The notes: generated from the sequence alone by a model not told the origin. Positions 37,501 to 49,300 are shown, counted from the first letter of the stretch. The stretch: 64,000 nt of DNA from Motacilla alba alba (GCF_015832195.1 NC_052021.1:30592786-30656785), one strand, 5' to 3'. Translations and numbers: made by a program.

Positions 37501-40500
37501 GCTGTGCCCAGCTCTGGCCCCTCAGTTTGGGAAGGACCTTGGGACACTGAGCACATCCAGAGGGGACAACGAGGCTGGAGAGGGGCTGGGAACACAAACC
37601 CTGTGAGGAACCTCTGAGGGAGCTGGGGATGCTCAGCCTGGAGAAAAGGAGACTCAGGGCTGCCCCCATCACTCTCACAGCTCCTGAAAGGTGCCTGTGC
37701 TCAGCTGGGGCTGGGCTCTTGCTCCAGGCAGCACTGACAGAACAGAGCACACAGCCTCAAGGGAAATACAGGCTGGATATCAGGAAAAAGTTTTTCACAG
37801 AAAGGGTGATCAAGTTCTGGAATGGCTGCCCGGGGAGGTGGTGGAGTCACCATCCCTGGGTGTGTTTAACAAAGCCTGGATGTGGCACTGGGTGCCAGGG
37901 TTTAGTTGAGGTGTTGGGGCTGGGCTGGACTCGATGATCTCAAAGATCTTTTCCAACCTGGGCATTCTGAGATTCTACTGGAAGAGGTTTAAGGGGCATT
38001 TTCCCACTCTCACCTCTTCATGGTGCCAAATGTGCCCTTTGGCAACAAGAGCTACACTCAGGTAAAAAGCATAAAAGTGGGATTTCAAAAAAAAAAAGAG
38101 CTTTAGGAGTCTGACTCTCAAGGACAGAGATACTCTCTTGGAGTTTTGATACTGCTTAATTTCATACTCACAGAACGAGCTCTTACAGAGCAGATAAATT
38201 GGAAATTTCTCAAGAAAACAACAAACCAAACAAAAAACCAGACACAAAAAACATTTTGAGAAACAAGCAAACAAAACATGGTACATATTTTAGGCCTGAC
38301 TCTGTGGGCTTCAAAGTCTAAATGTGAGAGTGGATCCTGTGTTCTTCGTGGATCTAAATGCAGTGGAAAAAAATTACTGAAGGCGCCTGCTTGAAAAATT
38401 TTCCAGTAGAATATTTCCTACTAGAGAGATAGAGTTGTCATCAAAATGAAAAGGCTCTGCAGGTATACACCAATTTGGATAAATATTTAAGCAAAAAAGT
38501 TTAAACAGACCCCTTATGTTTTGTAACTTGTAATTTGATAAGGCAAAATGTTTCATTTTGGTGCTGTAAAATATTTTTGTTTGGGCCATGTGTTATTTTT
38601 ATGTTCCACTAAGATAGCACAGTGGTGTAAATTTCCAGCTAATAGCTCCTATGCTCTAAAAAAGCTCTGAATGAAATATCTTTATATTTGCAAACAAGAT
38701 GATGCAACATCACTGAATTAATAAAACTTTTGCTACTCCCTAGAAACTACAAAAAAGTTCAGTTTTCAAAACATGGGAAACTTGACAATTTCAGCACTTT
38801 GTTTTGATTTGAAATAAACCCAGCTTTGTTTCCTAACAATTCCACCAGGATGATTTTAGTGCAATTTCTTCAAATATATTTATTTGCATTCTCACAAAGC
38901 ACATTATGCAACAGAGATGTTTTAGCTCCAGCTCTGCTAAGTAAACTTTGTTGACAAGTAGAATTTATTTAGGAAACATACCTGCTTTTTTCCCTGTGTT
39001 TTCTTAAATTCTTCACATGCTAACCAGAACAAAACGTTTTCTTCACTAAATTCTTTCTTTAAAAATTCCTAGGAAAGAGAAAAACAAACACACAAAGGTT
39101 AGGATCCAGTTTCTCAGCTGTTTTTCCCTCTTCCCAGTCCAGCTGTTAGAACCAGAAGGTGCCTGCAGTTAACTTGACCATGAGTTTGCCCAGCCCAGTG
39201 TCACAGAAGCACTGCACTTGTGAATCTGCAGGGCTGGGATGGAACACTCTGATGTTCTGCTCTTTGAAAGCACATTCCAGGAGGAGGATGGGCTCCATCC
39301 AATCTCAGACCATATCAGTAACTAACAGGAACAGCTTCTTCAGCCTCCCTTAAATAACTCGAGCACTTTTACAGCCACTGCTCAAAGGGAAATCCAAAAA
39401 GAGATTAATTCCTTCCCAGGTGAGTAAAATGAACCATTTTAATGAGAGTCACAAGTCACTTGGGATTCTCGTGCAGCACATTTCTGACTTTTGCAATGAG
39501 TAAAATCTCTACAAATAAAAGTATTTCTAAATGGGATCGTCAGTGGCAATAAATTCACTTAAACAAACTGAAGCAGAAGATGTAGCTGCGCTCTCTATGC
39601 TGCTTAAACACAGCACATTCCTCCAAAAGTGAGGCATGCTTTCAAAGGGGAAAAATGTACATTAAATTTATTTATGAAATATAATGACTGAAACTTTTAT
39701 AGCTCTGAGATCATCAGTTTTCTCTTTCGAGTGTTAGAAAATAGAGACTAAGTAATGCCAGGAATTAAACAGCACCAAGATTACTTTTTTCTTTTTTTGT
39801 TTTTTGAGAGTTTAAAATCAGCATTTTGTTATTCTTGTTTACCTCACTTTTCAAACCAGTCTGGCAGGAAACCATTTTATCCCAGTGCATTTTATCAGTA
39901 CAGTATGGCAAAAGCACTTTGAAGTAGGCAGTTCCTATTCTTACATCTAACATGGCAAGAAGGCCTTGAAACACCAACTCACCACCCTCACCTAATTAAA
40001 CTTCAAGCCATTTTGAGCTGCTCCAGCCCACACTTTGTAGTAAACTGAAAGGGAATATTTTCAGTAGAGCTGCTAAACACAGAGCAAGAGCCACAGAGTC
40101 ATCAGGTTGCTGCTGGTAACTCATGGCTTAAGGACAACGAGGGAGAAGTGAGAGCCCAGGATCCCGGTGATAAATAATGCTTGGCAGGAGGGATCAGTGG
40201 CTCAGGGACTGCAGTTTATCCAACAGGAACTTGTTAATCCTCGCAAGACAGGATGGATCCCGTTAGGAAGGTGCAGCCAAACGCCTTGCCCGTGCCTTTT
40301 GAGCACAGGCTGCAGTGGCAGGGGGCAAAAGGAGCCACCTCAGAAGCCCTGCCAGTGGCACAGCTCCAGCTCTGCTCAGGACACACATCTAGAGGGATGT
40401 GTGCCTCTGCTCACAGTGCTGGCACAGCTGCACCCTTCATGCTGAGGCTCATTCTGCCTTAAACCCGGAATTTTGCTTTATGTGAATATCCATATTTAAG

Positions 40501-41708
40501 GTATTGACCCTAAACCGTTTGACTCCTTCTGGGTCTTCGAGGAGGTTCTCCAGTGATGTGGCCCATTTCGAGGTTCCTTTCAGGGTTTGGTGGCTGCTGC
40601 TTGGGTGGCCCTCACCATCATTTATCTCTGGAAAACAAAAATAAAATGAGAAAAACAGCATCTTCTTTAGAAAAAGACAAGTATCAGCCACGTGGATGTC
40701 TCCCCCATTTCCCCCTGCACTCCTGATTCCAGCTGCTCTCTTGAAAGGAAGCACCATAAAACTGAAAATGAACACACACACACACACAGACACTTGAATT
40801 CTGCTTTGCCTGTAAGGAGGCAACAATTCCTTACAGCCACATAATTCCTGAGCATATAAGAAGTCACTGTCACTGCTTTAGAGGGGTTCAAGCACCTCCT
40901 GCCTGGGGAGCACGATGACCACACCAATGTCCATGTTTTGCTCTGGCACTGTCAACAATGTTGGCTTCTCTAAAGGAACTTCTGGCCAGCCACACATGTG
41001 AAATTTATTTTTAAGAAGGGAATCGTCGCTGGAAGCTGGATGCTCAGTAAAAGCTGAGAGAGAAAGAAAAATAATGGTTTGTTTAGCAGGAGAACCAGTC
41101 CAAGATATTAATCCAGTCCAGTGGGAGGAAAGACACCCAGCAGAAGAGCATCACTCCAGCTGAGTCAGCCTGGTTTTGGACAAGAGGGTGATTTTATTGT
41201 TTCCAAGCCCTGAAATTCTTCTTTTATAAGATGTACTGTACTGTCCCACACCTGATCTGCCAGGCAGCCTTCTCACAGACAGGAAAGATGGAATACAATT
41301 CCTACTTTCTCTATCCCAGGAACAAGTGCATTTCCTTCAAGGCTGGGGATGGCAAAAAACCCTTCAGAAAACCTATTACTTGGAAAAACTCCAGGAATGC
41401 TATTGCTCATCTGAAACACAGACATAAAGTGCTCAGCCTCCTCTCCTCTGACACACAAAATGCCCTGGGAACACAGGAGGGAAGTCAGAAGGATAAGAGC
41501 TGCTCTTCAGGTCACTGTGCACTGGAGAGATGCACAAAACCCTTACTGCAACCAGTAGAGCTTCTATTTATAAACTGCTTCATTTCTCCCTACCAACTTA
41601 CTGGAAATCTGGATCTGGCTCTGCTTAAGCTCTGCTTTTAAAAACCCTTCTTTCACCATGAAACTAATCCTCACTAAGTATCTCAAAAAACTCTTGATGC
41701 AGAAATAC

Positions 41709-41759
<51 letters not shown>

Positions 41760-44700
41760 ATTTAAATACACACTAGCAGATGCCCTTTCCAGCTGGTGAC
41801 TGGAAATAAAGCTGAGGTTAAAGCCCTGCAGAATACTGGCATGACAGCAGAGGCTCCTGAGCTTTGGTTGGTAGGGACCTGTGGAGTCTGTTTGTTTAAC
41901 CCACTGCTCTAAATGAATGAACATCTCTTCTGCCTTGATAGGGAGGGGATTTTGTTTTAGAAACTCTCTGCTAGCTTAAAGGTCAGGAGCCAGAGCCTAA
42001 GGATTGTCTCCAAACCACAGCTGCAGCCTCCACATGTGACAGGAGCACAGCGAGCTAACGCCGCCTCAGTTTGCCCCCCTTCGTGCAAAAGGATGTGGTT
42101 CTTGATTAGCACTTGAAAAAATTTGTTTTAGAAACCTGACTCAAAGTATTTGGGCATCTAATATCAGTAAAATCCGTGAGATTTGAGTGGGAATGGCCAA
42201 GTGTGTTGCAGCAGAGCACAAAACCCTCTGAGGAGCTCGGGTGTGCTGTTGGAGAGGGATGGCAGCTCTGGGTGTGCAGCTGCTGGTGGCTGCAGAACCA
42301 GGCCATTCCCCCACTGAGCACGGTCTAGCACACAACAGAAGGGGGGAACATTTGATTTCCAGTGTTTCTTTTCCAGCCAAATCTGAAGTGGACACTAATG
42401 ATTACTTTGAAAAGCAGGTGTTTCAATGAGCCAATGCACTCCCAGGCCAAAGGCCAGAATAAATCCTTCCAGAAGCCCAGGATACATCAACCTGCTTCTC
42501 TTCTGCTGCTTCGACTGATCTCCCATTTTACTGCAGGCCATTCTCTAGCCTTCCTGACCAATATTTTCCCCATTTTCCTCTCACTTCCAGCCTACCCAGC
42601 ACAGCCCAACTCTGCCCCTCCACTCATGTTCTGCCCCCTCTCCTCCTTGTCAGCCTCCAAACCCTGTCCCCTCTGCTCCCCTTTTCCCTGCATTCTTCTC
42701 CTACAGCCTTAACTTCAAAACCAGAATGTGACACCTACACGAGTGTCCTAGTGTCCATTCTGCTGAGCCTCGTACAGAACACTGTCACTCAGTTTATTTC
42801 CTCACTTGACCAGCTCCCCAAACCCAAAAAATACCATGGTACAGAGACAAGGGCTGTCTGTCCATTGCAACCCTTCCATTTACCCCTCGCCTCATTTATT
42901 CCATGCATCCCTTGCCTCATTTATGTCCCCAGAGCAGAAGCTGAGGGATGTCTCAGGTGCTGGGCAGCTCTGGGTGCCACCAGAGGTGCAATCCCAGCAC
43001 TGCCCACCCAAGGCTGGGGACACCAGGCTGAGCCCCATTAATCCCCATGTCCAGTGTTCATCTGCAACCACCACAAAACATCAACATTCCCCTTCAGCAC
43101 AAACATAAATAGGCTGCAAATATAGTAGGAAACACCCTGAAATTTTATGAGGCTATTAAAACTGCTGGGTATTTTTATTATATCCCATTAAATATGCCAT
43201 CACCAGCATTTATTCTAACACAAAAGTGACCTGACATCCCCTCAGTCAGGATCATAACTTCCAGCTCCACATGCTGCTTTCATGCAGCAGATTTAATATG
43301 TGATTTTCAGAACTTTTTTAAAAGACAGGAAAGAGGTTTTCCCCACAAATGACTCCAGAAGCTGATCCCCAAATCCATCTCTATTACTAAATCACCTTAA
43401 AAATGATACTTTCACTGAAGTGCAAATTAATGAGACCGAAACAATTCATTTGAGGAGGAAATACAGCAGTGTAGCTACATGAATGATCCTTCTGACACCT
43501 GTTTATCTCTGATATTTATAAAAAGACAACTTTTTCTATTAAAATCATCTGCTGACAAAGTTAGGTAATATAGCCTTGGGAACAACAAGCTTGATCCCAC
43601 TGATTAACAAGAACCCAAATGTACATACATTTGTATGATCATTTAAATGAGGAAGGCAGACATTTGCTGTTACTAAAAGCTGGGAGATAATTTTGTGCAT
43701 CACAAAGGGCATTACAAAATGGCAGTTCTCCCACCAATATTTCTGCCAAAGTAACACGCAGAATACGCATCAGATGATAAATAAACCAACCACGTTTCTT
43801 ACATTACAGTTCATTTATTACATTATCGCATGCTAATTAAATTTCAGAGCAGAGCCTGCTGCCTTTTGCATGGGTTAGAGAGCAAGAGGCAGAGGAAGGC
43901 AGCAAGGCACGCACGGCAGAGCGCAGTTGTAAGAGTTTCTGCTGAAGCAAACTTTCCACTGAGTTGGAAATCTGCTTCAGAGACACAAGGGCTCGCACGG
44001 CGTGCGGGGAGCAGCCAGCTGCTCCTACCAAATGATTAAGTGCTTCTTTGAACAGCACCATTCTTCAGAGCACTCCGTGCTAAGCCAGCAAGCAGGCAGT
44101 TGCATTATCTGGAGCGTTATTTTAGAGGGAAAGCTTGCAGGAGCTGCCTTCCCATCACACAATGGCACGGCAGCAGCAGGCTGCAGATAAAGGCTCTTTG
44201 TGCGCGCAGAACGGTAAGTGCAGCGCTAATAACGCCGTAATTATCAGCTGAAGAGTGCTATCAAAAAATCCCAAATATTTGCATCCTCCAAACAGGAACT
44301 CGGACTGAAATCCCAGGAGGTATCAGTACAACTTTGCAGGTCAGAACTCACAGTCCTGGCCCTTGTTTCTGACAAGCACGAAGAGCAAAAACCTGCGGGA
44401 AGCCATCAAACGGAGTGATTCAGACACGGCGAATTGAGTTAGCCATGCTGATCACCCAAAGCACTGCACACTACAGCCGCTTCCCAAGCTGCTGCCACTC
44501 TCCAGCTGTTGATACCATGGCCTTTGTGGCACCATATCGAGCAGCACAGACTCACGCCCTTCACAGAATCCTGCTGAGCACATCCCTTCCCGGCCGCCTG
44601 TTCTGCCCATCTCCTTCCCGCACACCCCTTCTGCACACCCCCCAACAAACAGCAGCCACAAACAGCAGCCACACAAACACAACGGCAAAAGCACCATGCA

Positions 44701-46033
44701 AGCAGCACTTCCCTCGCTCCAAATTTAAGCGTGGATGTACAACAGGAAAAGCAGCTTCCATCTCTTTTTGAAGAACTTCTGACCAGTCCTCCCCTCATCC
44801 ACCTGGGTCATAAATCTGCAAGCCATGAGTCTTTATTATGACTTTAAAAGCACTCTGAGTACCTTGTCTTGTCCTACAGTCACCAGAATGCCTACCCATC
44901 AACTACCCACCAGTCTGGAATTAATAAATCCAAGGTATGAAGCAGTGGGAAACTTCATTAGCAAGCAGCTGAAAAGGGAAAATTCCCTTACTTTCCATGT
45001 ATCCAAGCATCAGCAGATGAATCCTCGCACAACAGTTTTTTCCTAGCAGCAGCTGAATTTTAGACCTTTCTGCTACAGCAGAGCTGTCCTCTCACACGTG
45101 GGGTGCTCAGAGCACGAGCTTCAACATCCTCTTTTGACTGTCTCTAGCAACAGATGGCTACTGGATTCCACTTTTAACTATAAGGAAGGAAACTAAAGGG
45201 ACGTTCCTCTTTTGTAGCATCTCTGGAAGTGTTCACCAGACATACAGCTTCTAAAATACCCGCTCCCTGCCTCCCCCCCCCCAAAAAAAAAACAATTCAA
45301 CCCAAAAAAACCCCAGAAAACCCAAACAACTCTAGACAAAGATCTCATTTGGCTTTTCTTAGAAAGATTGCAACTTCTTCCTGCACACCATACAACACAG
45401 TGTTATTTTCTAGGATTTGGAGATTGCAATTGTTGCCCCAAATGTCCCAGCAGTGACAGATATCAGACATCACCCCTTGGAACCGACAGTCTCACAGCAT
45501 CGCGGATACAAAACACACAAGCGCGTTACAGCGCCGGTCTACAGAGGGATCCGCGATGTCCTACGTTATTCCTGCTCGGAAATCTCCATTCCATTCCAGC
45601 TTGAAACCTCCAAAGGCGAACTCCTCAAAGTCAATTTGGAGCTCGAACAACCACGCTCTGACGTCCTGGGCTGTCGCCTCGGCCCCGGTAAGAGCGGCAG
45701 TTCCGACTCGAACTCGGCGGCGAGGCGCAAGCCCGAGCAGAGCTCAGTTCCCTCTTCCGCGCTCAGCGGGAAGCGCCCCGGGCGCGCATCCCCCGCGGCC
45801 CCGCGGCCCCGCGGAGGGGCGGCCGAGCAGCCCCGGCCCCGGCCCCGAGCGCCGGCGGGGCCCAGGGACCGCCGTGAGCCCCGCGCTCCCCCCGGCGCTT
45901 CCTGGGCAGCGCAGCCCGGCCCGGCGCTTCCCCGGCGGGAGCGGCCGCGGGCTCGCCCGGGGGTCGCCGCCCCGTCCCCGTTACCTGAGGGCGGCCGCTT
46001 CCTGCTGAGCCGGCTCACGGCCCGGTTGAACAT
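28415..46033 (-). CDS. RGS10: RGS10, complete gene (5 coding exons, 180-residue product)
   Basis: Regulator of G-protein signalling 10 is a small RGS protein that acts as a GTPase-activating protein mainly for Gi/o-class alpha subunits. Joining 46033-45985, 40627-40509, 39068-38982, 32063-31920 and 28558-28415 gives 181 codons with no frame break, starting [16 protein letters not shown] and ending KRASRIYNT. The RGS box spans roughly residues 40-156. Visible hallmarks are [28 protein letters not shown], the EKAKEIY and VNVEGQSR segments and [13 protein letters not shown]. Cys74 (WLAC) matches the palmitoylated Cys of the RGS box. Ser175 in KRAS matches the PKA site linked to nuclear entry in mammals. 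The length agrees with the long mammalian isoform (about 181). The short isoform's separate first exon was not found. Confidence 0.97.
28559..31919 (-). other. RGS10: RGS10 intron 4
   Basis: 3.4 kb between exons 4 and 5. I see no exon, CR1 copy or RNA gene in it. A/T-rich with short A- and T-runs (29600-29620, 30145-30153). Confidence 0.85.
31920..32063 (-). CDS. RGS10: RGS10 coding exon 4
   Basis: 144 bases in phase 0 (TTTTGCAG acceptor, CAG|GTAAAG donor) code residues 86-133, from [15 protein letters not shown] to [19 protein letters not shown] is the conserved loop that contacts G-alpha in RGS proteins. Confidence 0.96.
34870..34959 (+). repeat. T/G-rich low-complexity tract
   Basis: About 90 bases are almost entirely T and G, with T-runs of up to 11 broken by gg or gttg. 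It lies in RGS10 intron 3, where on the transcribed (minus) strand it reads as an A/C tract. Confidence 0.85.
35290..35780 (-). mobile_element. CR1 LINE 3' fragment
   Basis: It begins with the reverse-complemented CR1 3' end (tcatagaatcatggaatgg) and runs through gacatcttcagctagatcag and cagtaaagaatttcttcc to the segment containing ggctgaacaccc. About 490 bases, minus strand. Near its 3' end a short segment around tgaaattactt is repeated three times (35318-35384), an internal local duplication. Confidence 0.92.
36065..36108 (+). repeat. Short local duplication
   Basis: The string tctaaagcacattta occurs twice about 24 bases apart (36067 and 36091). It is a minor tandem duplication in the RGS10 intron. 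Confidence 0.65.
36928..37977 (+). mobile_element. CR1 LINE, about 1.05 kb 3' part with broken reverse-transcriptase remnant
   Basis: The sequence runs through typical CR1 ORF2 coding sequence (tttactgatgacatggatga, gtccaagtgcccagtcctgc) to the CR1 3' end (ggactcgatgatctcaaaga ... ttctgagattct). It is antisense to RGS10. The coding remnant is spread over three frames and interrupted, so the copy is dead. At 37096-37151 an A/T-rich insertion is flanked by two copies of a ttcatyagtaaattt motif. Confidence 0.95.
38982..39068 (-). CDS. RGS10: RGS10 coding exon 3
   Basis: 87 bases with clean sites (TTTCCTAG acceptor, CAG|GTATGT donor) code residues 57-85. They include [20 protein letters not shown], where the Asn of SEEN is a conserved RGS contact with the G-alpha switch region. 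The exon was too short for simple ORF listing and was found by phase and family recognition. Confidence 0.95.
39069..40508 (-). other. RGS10: RGS10 intron 2
   Basis: 1.44 kb with no feature seen apart from ordinary A/T-rich intronic sequence. It starts with the weak GTCAAT donor. Confidence 0.85.
40509..40627 (-). CDS. RGS10: RGS10 coding exon 2
   Basis: It follows TTTTCCAG and carries residues 17-56: a linker [20 protein letters not shown], then the first RGS-box helices ([20 protein letters not shown]). The linker is less serine-rich than the mammalian one. The exon is 119 bases, so skipping it would shift the frame. Its donor, AGG|GTCAAT, is unusually weak. Confidence 0.95.
40770..40790 (+). 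repeat. Microsatellite (AC)n
   Basis: A run of about ten AC units in RGS10 intron 1. Confidence 0.9.
41709..41756 (+). repeat. Microsatellite (TA)n, about 23 units
   Basis: An uninterrupted alternating TA run in RGS10 intron 1. Self-complementary and probably length-variable between individuals. Confidence 0.95.
43900..44260. promoter_or_regulatory. RGS10: Candidate regulatory element in RGS10 intron 1
   Basis: A repeat-free patch has scattered CpGs (gcgcgcagaacggtaagtgc, aataacgccgtaattatcag), a GATA-type cagataaagg and homeobox-type TAATTA. A strong donor-like ACG|GTAAGT sits on the strand opposite to RGS10 at 44212-44219. It could be an enhancer or the first exon of an antisense transcript. 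Confidence 0.25.
45985..46033 (-). CDS. RGS10: RGS10 coding exon 1
   Basis: The ATG is at 46033-46031, within the CpG island. It codes [16 protein letters not shown] plus one base, identical to the start I know for the mammalian long isoform. The donor is CTCAG|GTAACG. This start is preferred because the peptide is the known N terminus and the upstream sequence is GC-rich 5'UTR. Confidence 0.95.
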
Positions 46034-46083
46034 CCCGGGCGCCGCTCGGCCCCGCTGCCGAGCCCGAGGGCGGCCGCGCTGCC

Positions 46084-46106
46084 CGCCCCGCCCCGCCCCG
46101 CCCCGC
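46084..46106 (-). promoter_or_regulatory. RGS10: Tandem GC boxes in RGS10 promoter
   Basis: Repeated ccccg units (cgccccgccccgccccgc) form overlapping Sp1/KLF-type GC boxes within about 75 bases of the start codon. Confidence 0.6.
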
Positions 46107-46370
46107 AGCAGCGCCAGCCCCGCACCTGCCCGGCCCCGCCGAGCGCCGAGCCCGGGCCGCGGGCAGCTCCCGAGCGACGTGGCGCTGCCGGGGCTTCGCC
46201 CCCTCGCAGCTTCCCCTCCTCAGCCCGAGGCACGCCGCCCCCGCTCCCGCAGCCCGGGTATCGCCGCACCCTGCTCATCCATCCCGCCTCCAACTCTGCC
46301 CGGCTCGAGCCTCCTGCTCCTCGCCAAAAGCGCTCCTGTCATCGTGCTCGGGGACACGGGATAGCGGTGT

Positions 46371-49300
46371 CCCTGTGCCGCCCGGCATTAGCCACCAGCC
46401 ACCCTCCTGTCCCTGTTTAGCCACCTTAGAGCAGGTGCAAGAAGCAAAAACACTTCCCCAAGATGGGCACCTTCATGAAATTGTGTCCCGTCTTACCAGA
46501 ACAGACACGCCAAAGTTTTCGTGTTGGAGTGACTCCTTTGCCCTTCCAACATTTCAAAGGACAATTATTTCTGAATAGAAAAGCGCAATTACAATTTTAA
46601 CAAACGTACTTTCACTTTCAGAAATAATGTTTTTTCCAACATATTTGATCAAAAATCCAGCATGCGAGAAGTTTGTGTAATTCTGACAAAGCTGCGAGCC
46701 ATCAAACAGACAATTACCTCAGCAAAACAGTAGTGGGAGGCAATGGGAGCACTTAAATCCCTCTGGAAATATCACCAATACACAAAAAAATCACAGAAAC
46801 CACTGCTAGCAGACAAGTCAACAGTTGTTTTATTTCCACCTCAGCCAAATCCCATCCTGAACGCACAGTAACACATTGCTAAGCTCCGTTCACAGAGGGA
46901 ACTTGGATGGGCTCCCCATCTCACTGAAAATTATGGATATTTTCCACTTATATGCACAAGGCCAAGATCTCATTCCTGGGAACTGGTGACACCAGAAGAC
47001 AGAACACAAGAATCAATTGCATCTGCGCTTCCAAAATAAACAACAGCACAATACCTTCCAGCTGAAGGGATTTGGCCTGCACCCCCTGGACCTCTGCCTT
47101 CAGCACCGGGGCCAAAAGCTGTGTTAGCTGGTAAAGATTTCTTGGCTTTTGGGATGGATTAAAAAAATATGAAAGTTTGCTGTTCTGCTGAGGGAACTGC
47201 TCAGCAGCTGCACATGGTGTTTCCAGGCAGACGTGTGAGACAGGCACATCATTTGGGACACAACTGGAAATTCCGTGCAAGCATCAGAAGAGCAGGGCAA
47301 CACCCCGGCAGCAGCAGGGCCCGGGTGGCACAGCTGGGAGAGGGAAAGCACGTGGAGAGGCACATGGGAAAGGAGCAGGGGGCAAGGTGGGAGAAGACAG
47401 CTTGGACATGCACTTCCCAAAGCTTTTTTTAGTCATATCCACTAGTGCCAGGTGTTCCAGGCAGAACGTTTACATTGAAGCAGTACAGACATTGCCAGAT
47501 TTTATTTTTCTTTCAGAATCAGGTCACAAAGCCCAAAGTTTCTATTTTAAGTCTTAGGAACTCATACTCCTAGGACAACTACATCATCTTTGAGCCAGCG
47601 TACTGACAAGTTACAGATTAGCTTTAAGACTTAACGTCAAGGATTTGGGGCTGAGGGAGTACATAAGAACTGTGAGAATGTTTGGAGGTCAGATTGTACT
47701 CGTCGTGCCTGTGCTGGTGTCTCCAACAGACCAAGAGAGCCCAGCTCTTTGTCCATTCATATAATGGGACACCTGACCTACAGATCTGCCACCAATTGAC
47801 CTCCAGAACCTCCTTTCCCCACCTTGATACAAATGTTTCCAAGATTTGTTTCTGCCCCTTTTCCTTGAAAATACTGCTGTAGAGGCAGAATTCCAGGTGG
47901 GCACACCAGTGCCTGCCCTCAGCACTGTGTTCCCGATGCTGCTCTCTGTGTTCTGCTCTCATGTTCAAGAGCCAGTGCTTCATCAGACAAGATGACTTCA
48001 GGAAATTTTCTTCCAGATGAATTCAGTGGAGATTTTCAGGCATGGTTCATTTGCTGGTGTTTTTTGCATCTTTTTCCACAAATAAGCTGCAATACCCATA
48101 TATAGCAAATCACGATTTAATTCAAACTGTGTCAGTGTCCATATGCCCCACCTCAACATTTTTACATTGATTTTTAGACCTTGCATCACTTTTTTTACCA
48201 TCTTTTCCTTAATTTCACAAGGCGAAATTCCCCTTACAAATGAACCCACACATGTGTTTCATAACCTCTGGCTGCAGGCCAGGCAATACAGAGGATGGTG
48301 TGCTCCGAGTACTTACCACACCTCATGAACTGGGTACCTTTAAAACTGAAATCTGTTCAAATAGTCAAGTGCCCTTAAAAGTGACCCTGAAAGCTTTTGT
48401 GAGCCTCCTCCTGCTCCCTTCTGCACATGCATGACTTGTTAGCACACGGTGTGAGAGCAAGCCTTGGGCTGCTCATTAGCCCAAAGCAGGGCATCTTTTT
48501 GAATTTGGGTAAAATTCAGCAAATTTCCCACTGACACCGTCAGGAACAGGTGTGAGTGTGTGTAGGGGGAAAGAGAATGTGCAAGACACCCAAAAAGGCA
48601 GACACACGCTTGATAATGTGATTTCAGACAAAGATTCTATTTTAAAATTTGACTTGTATTCTGAAGAGTAATTTTACTTAAATTTAAATAGCTGGATTTG
48701 AAAAGAAATGAAAGGAGTTGTGCTTAGCTGTTGCCATTGCAAAAATCTATTCTGGAACATGCTGAGCTATGAATAACACCACAGAAAATTCATAAAATGC
48801 ACAGCTCATTTCAACACCAAATTGCAGTTGAAAGACTCAAAATTAATCAATAGACTATGAGAACCCCAACTCAAGATTTAAACCTGATTTCATTTACATC
48901 AACATAATGCAACTGAATTCAGTAGAGGTGGAACTTACTTATGTGATTATAAGAACTTAAAATTAGAAATGTTAACAATGAGGAGAGGAGGCCTTCAAAG
49001 TAGGAAACGCTCTTTTCTCTGCAAAAAAAAACCCAAAAAACCCAGCCCTTTAAAGTTGGATTTTAAAAGGACTTTAAAAGGTTAAGAGTAGAAAATAAGA
49101 CTAGATACTGCACTGCAAACTAAACAATGGCCAGGAAATGAGGCATTTTCATCAAGAATTCATGCACAATAATCACACACTGTTCAGAGAATCACAGGTT
49201 CAATAAAAGCACATTTCAAACTTCTTCAATGTTCATCTCAACGTCTTGATGTTCACGATGGGCTGGCAAACACAGCTTGAAAGCTTTTCCTTCCACATCA

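Larger units (their letters stand above)
32064..38981 (-). other. RGS10: RGS10 intron 3
   Basis: 6.9 kb, the largest RGS10 intron. It carries a T/G-rich tract and two CR1 insertions of opposite orientation, listed separately, and no other recognised feature. Confidence 0.85.
40628..45984 (-). other. RGS10: RGS10 intron 1
   Basis: 5.4 kb between the CpG-island exon and exon 2. It holds a CA run, a long TA run and a CpG-containing patch at 43.9-44.26 kb. No alternative first exon matching the mammalian short isoform was found. Confidence 0.8.
45450..46370 (-). promoter_or_regulatory. RGS10: CpG-island promoter of RGS10
   Basis: The densest CpG region of the window, centred on RGS10 exon 1. 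It includes a GC-box array with four to five ccccg units at about 46084-46106, just upstream of the ATG at 46033, consistent with Sp-factor binding and TATA-less initiation. Long open frames in this island (up to 315 codons) arise because GC-rich DNA lacks stops. Confidence 0.9.

Noticed and set aside
37186..37937. Plus-strand frames with reverse-transcriptase-like peptides
   Set aside because: They are interrupted remnants of CR1 ORF2, spread over three frames, and are covered by the mobile-element entry.
45417..46364. 315-codon plus-strand open frame over the RGS10 promoter
   Set aside because: It lies in the CpG island, is extremely Arg/Pro/Ala-rich and overlaps RGS10 exon 1 antisense. 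GC-rich DNA lacks stops, so this is compositional.
46375..46578. Plus-strand frame next to the RGS10 CpG island as a divergent gene
   Set aside because: 67 codons with ordinary composition and no splice donor or homology. Divergent transcription is possible, but a protein is not supported.
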